DNA of 5,799 bases, taken from an uncultured Candidatus Altimarinota bacterium. GTDB lineage: Bacteria > Patescibacteriota > Gracilibacteria > CAIRYL01. Positions 5,409-5,799 of the stretch are shown in pieces. Each line of letters starts with the position of its first letter. The first letter of the stretch is position 1. The DNA lies in the NCBI GenBank assembly GCA_947311645.1, contig CAMZKZ010000008.1, positions 1 through 5,799 of the forward strand, read 5' to 3'. Under the pieces are notes generated by a model. That model was not told the origin of the DNA and did no database searches. It worked only from the letters and a program-made list of their open reading frames with translations. A program made the position numbers and the translations under genes.

Positions 5409-5799
5409 TTATTTCGCTTCTAATGCTTCAATTCTTTCTATAAGTGCATCAATTTGTGCTTGTTGCGATTCAATTGTTGCTTGTTGTGTTTTTGTTGCTT
5501 CAATTAATGGTGCAATAAGAGACGTATATGATACAGATTTATATCCATCTAAATCTGTTGTAACCAGGTTTGGAAAAACTTTTTCTACTTCTTGAGCAAT
5601 AACACCCATGTCTTTTTTGCCACTATCTTTCCAGTTAAAAGATACTCCTCGTAGTTGTTGAACTATTTCTAAACCACTAAGTGTTTCAATGTTATCTTTA
5701 AATCTTTCATCTGATGCGGTTGTCATTGTTCCATCTGTTGTAAATGTAACACCAGAATTTTTATAACTTCCATCTAAATTTCGAGGTTTAAAGTGTAGG
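5409..5799 (-). CDS. C-terminal end of a protein with Peptidase_S74 intramolecular chaperone domain (5' truncated)
   Basis: The frame stays open from the TAA at 5409-5411 to the window edge, so the ATG at 5724-5726 is internal; 129 residues are visible. The sequence matches the C-terminal auto-processing chaperone domain of phage endosialidases, tail fibres and bacterial surface adhesins. That domain helps the parent chain trimerise and then cuts itself off. The SDERFK segment at visible residues 29-34 supplies a Ser-Lys pair five residues apart, as in the Ser-Lys dyad of these peptidases. GVIAQEVEKVFP at 65-76 is the other hallmark. A coiled coil follows at about 96-129 (repeating Ile/Leu with Gln and Glu), as expected for the trimeric tail. 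The GVTFTTDGT stretch just before the cut site is also usual. The parent could be a long surface adhesin or a prophage fibre; the missing N-terminal part would decide. A hairpin terminator follows the stop. Confidence 0.88.
   Translation of the reverse strand, partial: LHFKPRNLDGSYKNSGVTFTTDGTMTTASDERFKDNIETLSGLEIVQQLRGVSFNWKDSGKKDMGVIAQEVEKVFPNLVTTDLDGYKSVSYTSLIAPLIEATKTQQATIESQQAQIDALIERIEALEAK

Noticed and set aside
5455..5500. DNA repeat array around TGCTTGTTG
   Set aside because: The near-repeats come from the Gln/Ala/Ile pattern of the encoded coiled coil and do not form a regular DNA array.
5724..5726. ATG as the start of the S74 gene
   Set aside because: The frame stays open to 5799, and the residues upstream (GVTFTTDGT) are typical of the segment before the S74 domain.

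Overview
This AT-rich bacterial window (about one third G+C by eye) holds six protein genes, two of them cut by the window edges. I see no rRNA, tRNA, CRISPR array, insertion sequence or integrase. The standard genetic code fits: all six reading frames end in TAA (five) or TAG (one), and the intact ones reach normal family length without in-frame TGA. None of the four intact starts has a clear Shine-Dalgarno sequence. The AT richness, compact layout, undecorated cell-wall genes and a C-terminal S74 chaperone domain on a probable surface protein would suit a small-genome lineage such as the Patescibacteria (CPR). That placement is inference only, since no marker gene is present.

Layout from left to right. 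Positions 1-258 (+) are the 3' end of an unrecognised basic protein. Positions 259-324 are a short convergent spacer with a G-rich purine run. Positions 325-1356 (-) encode a WecA/TagO/MraY-type membrane sugar-phosphate transferase. Positions 1357-1446 are a divergent promoter region. Positions 1447-2148 (+) encode an FtsE-like ABC ATPase. Positions 2199-3107 (+) encode a LysM plus SLT-like lytic transglycosylase without a visible signal peptide. After an 11-base convergent gap, 3119-5308 (-) encode RecG helicase with an unusual Asn/Lys/Glu-rich insertion. Positions 5343-5385 form a strong bidirectional hairpin terminator. Positions 5409-5799 (-) are the C-terminal end of a protein carrying a Peptidase_S74 intramolecular chaperone domain and a terminal coiled coil; its 5' part lies outside the window.

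Three neighbouring genes (transferase, FtsE, LysM-SLT) concern the cell envelope. FtsE normally works with FtsX to control peptidoglycan hydrolases during division. Here no ftsX follows, and the next gene on the same strand is itself a predicted peptidoglycan hydrolase. This suggests, without proving, that the ATPase and the hydrolase act in one process. RecG is an ordinary repair and recombination gene and seems unrelated to its neighbours. I found no clear new system; the best leads are the ftsX-less ftsE/hydrolase pair, the hydrolase without an export signal, and the truncated S74 protein.
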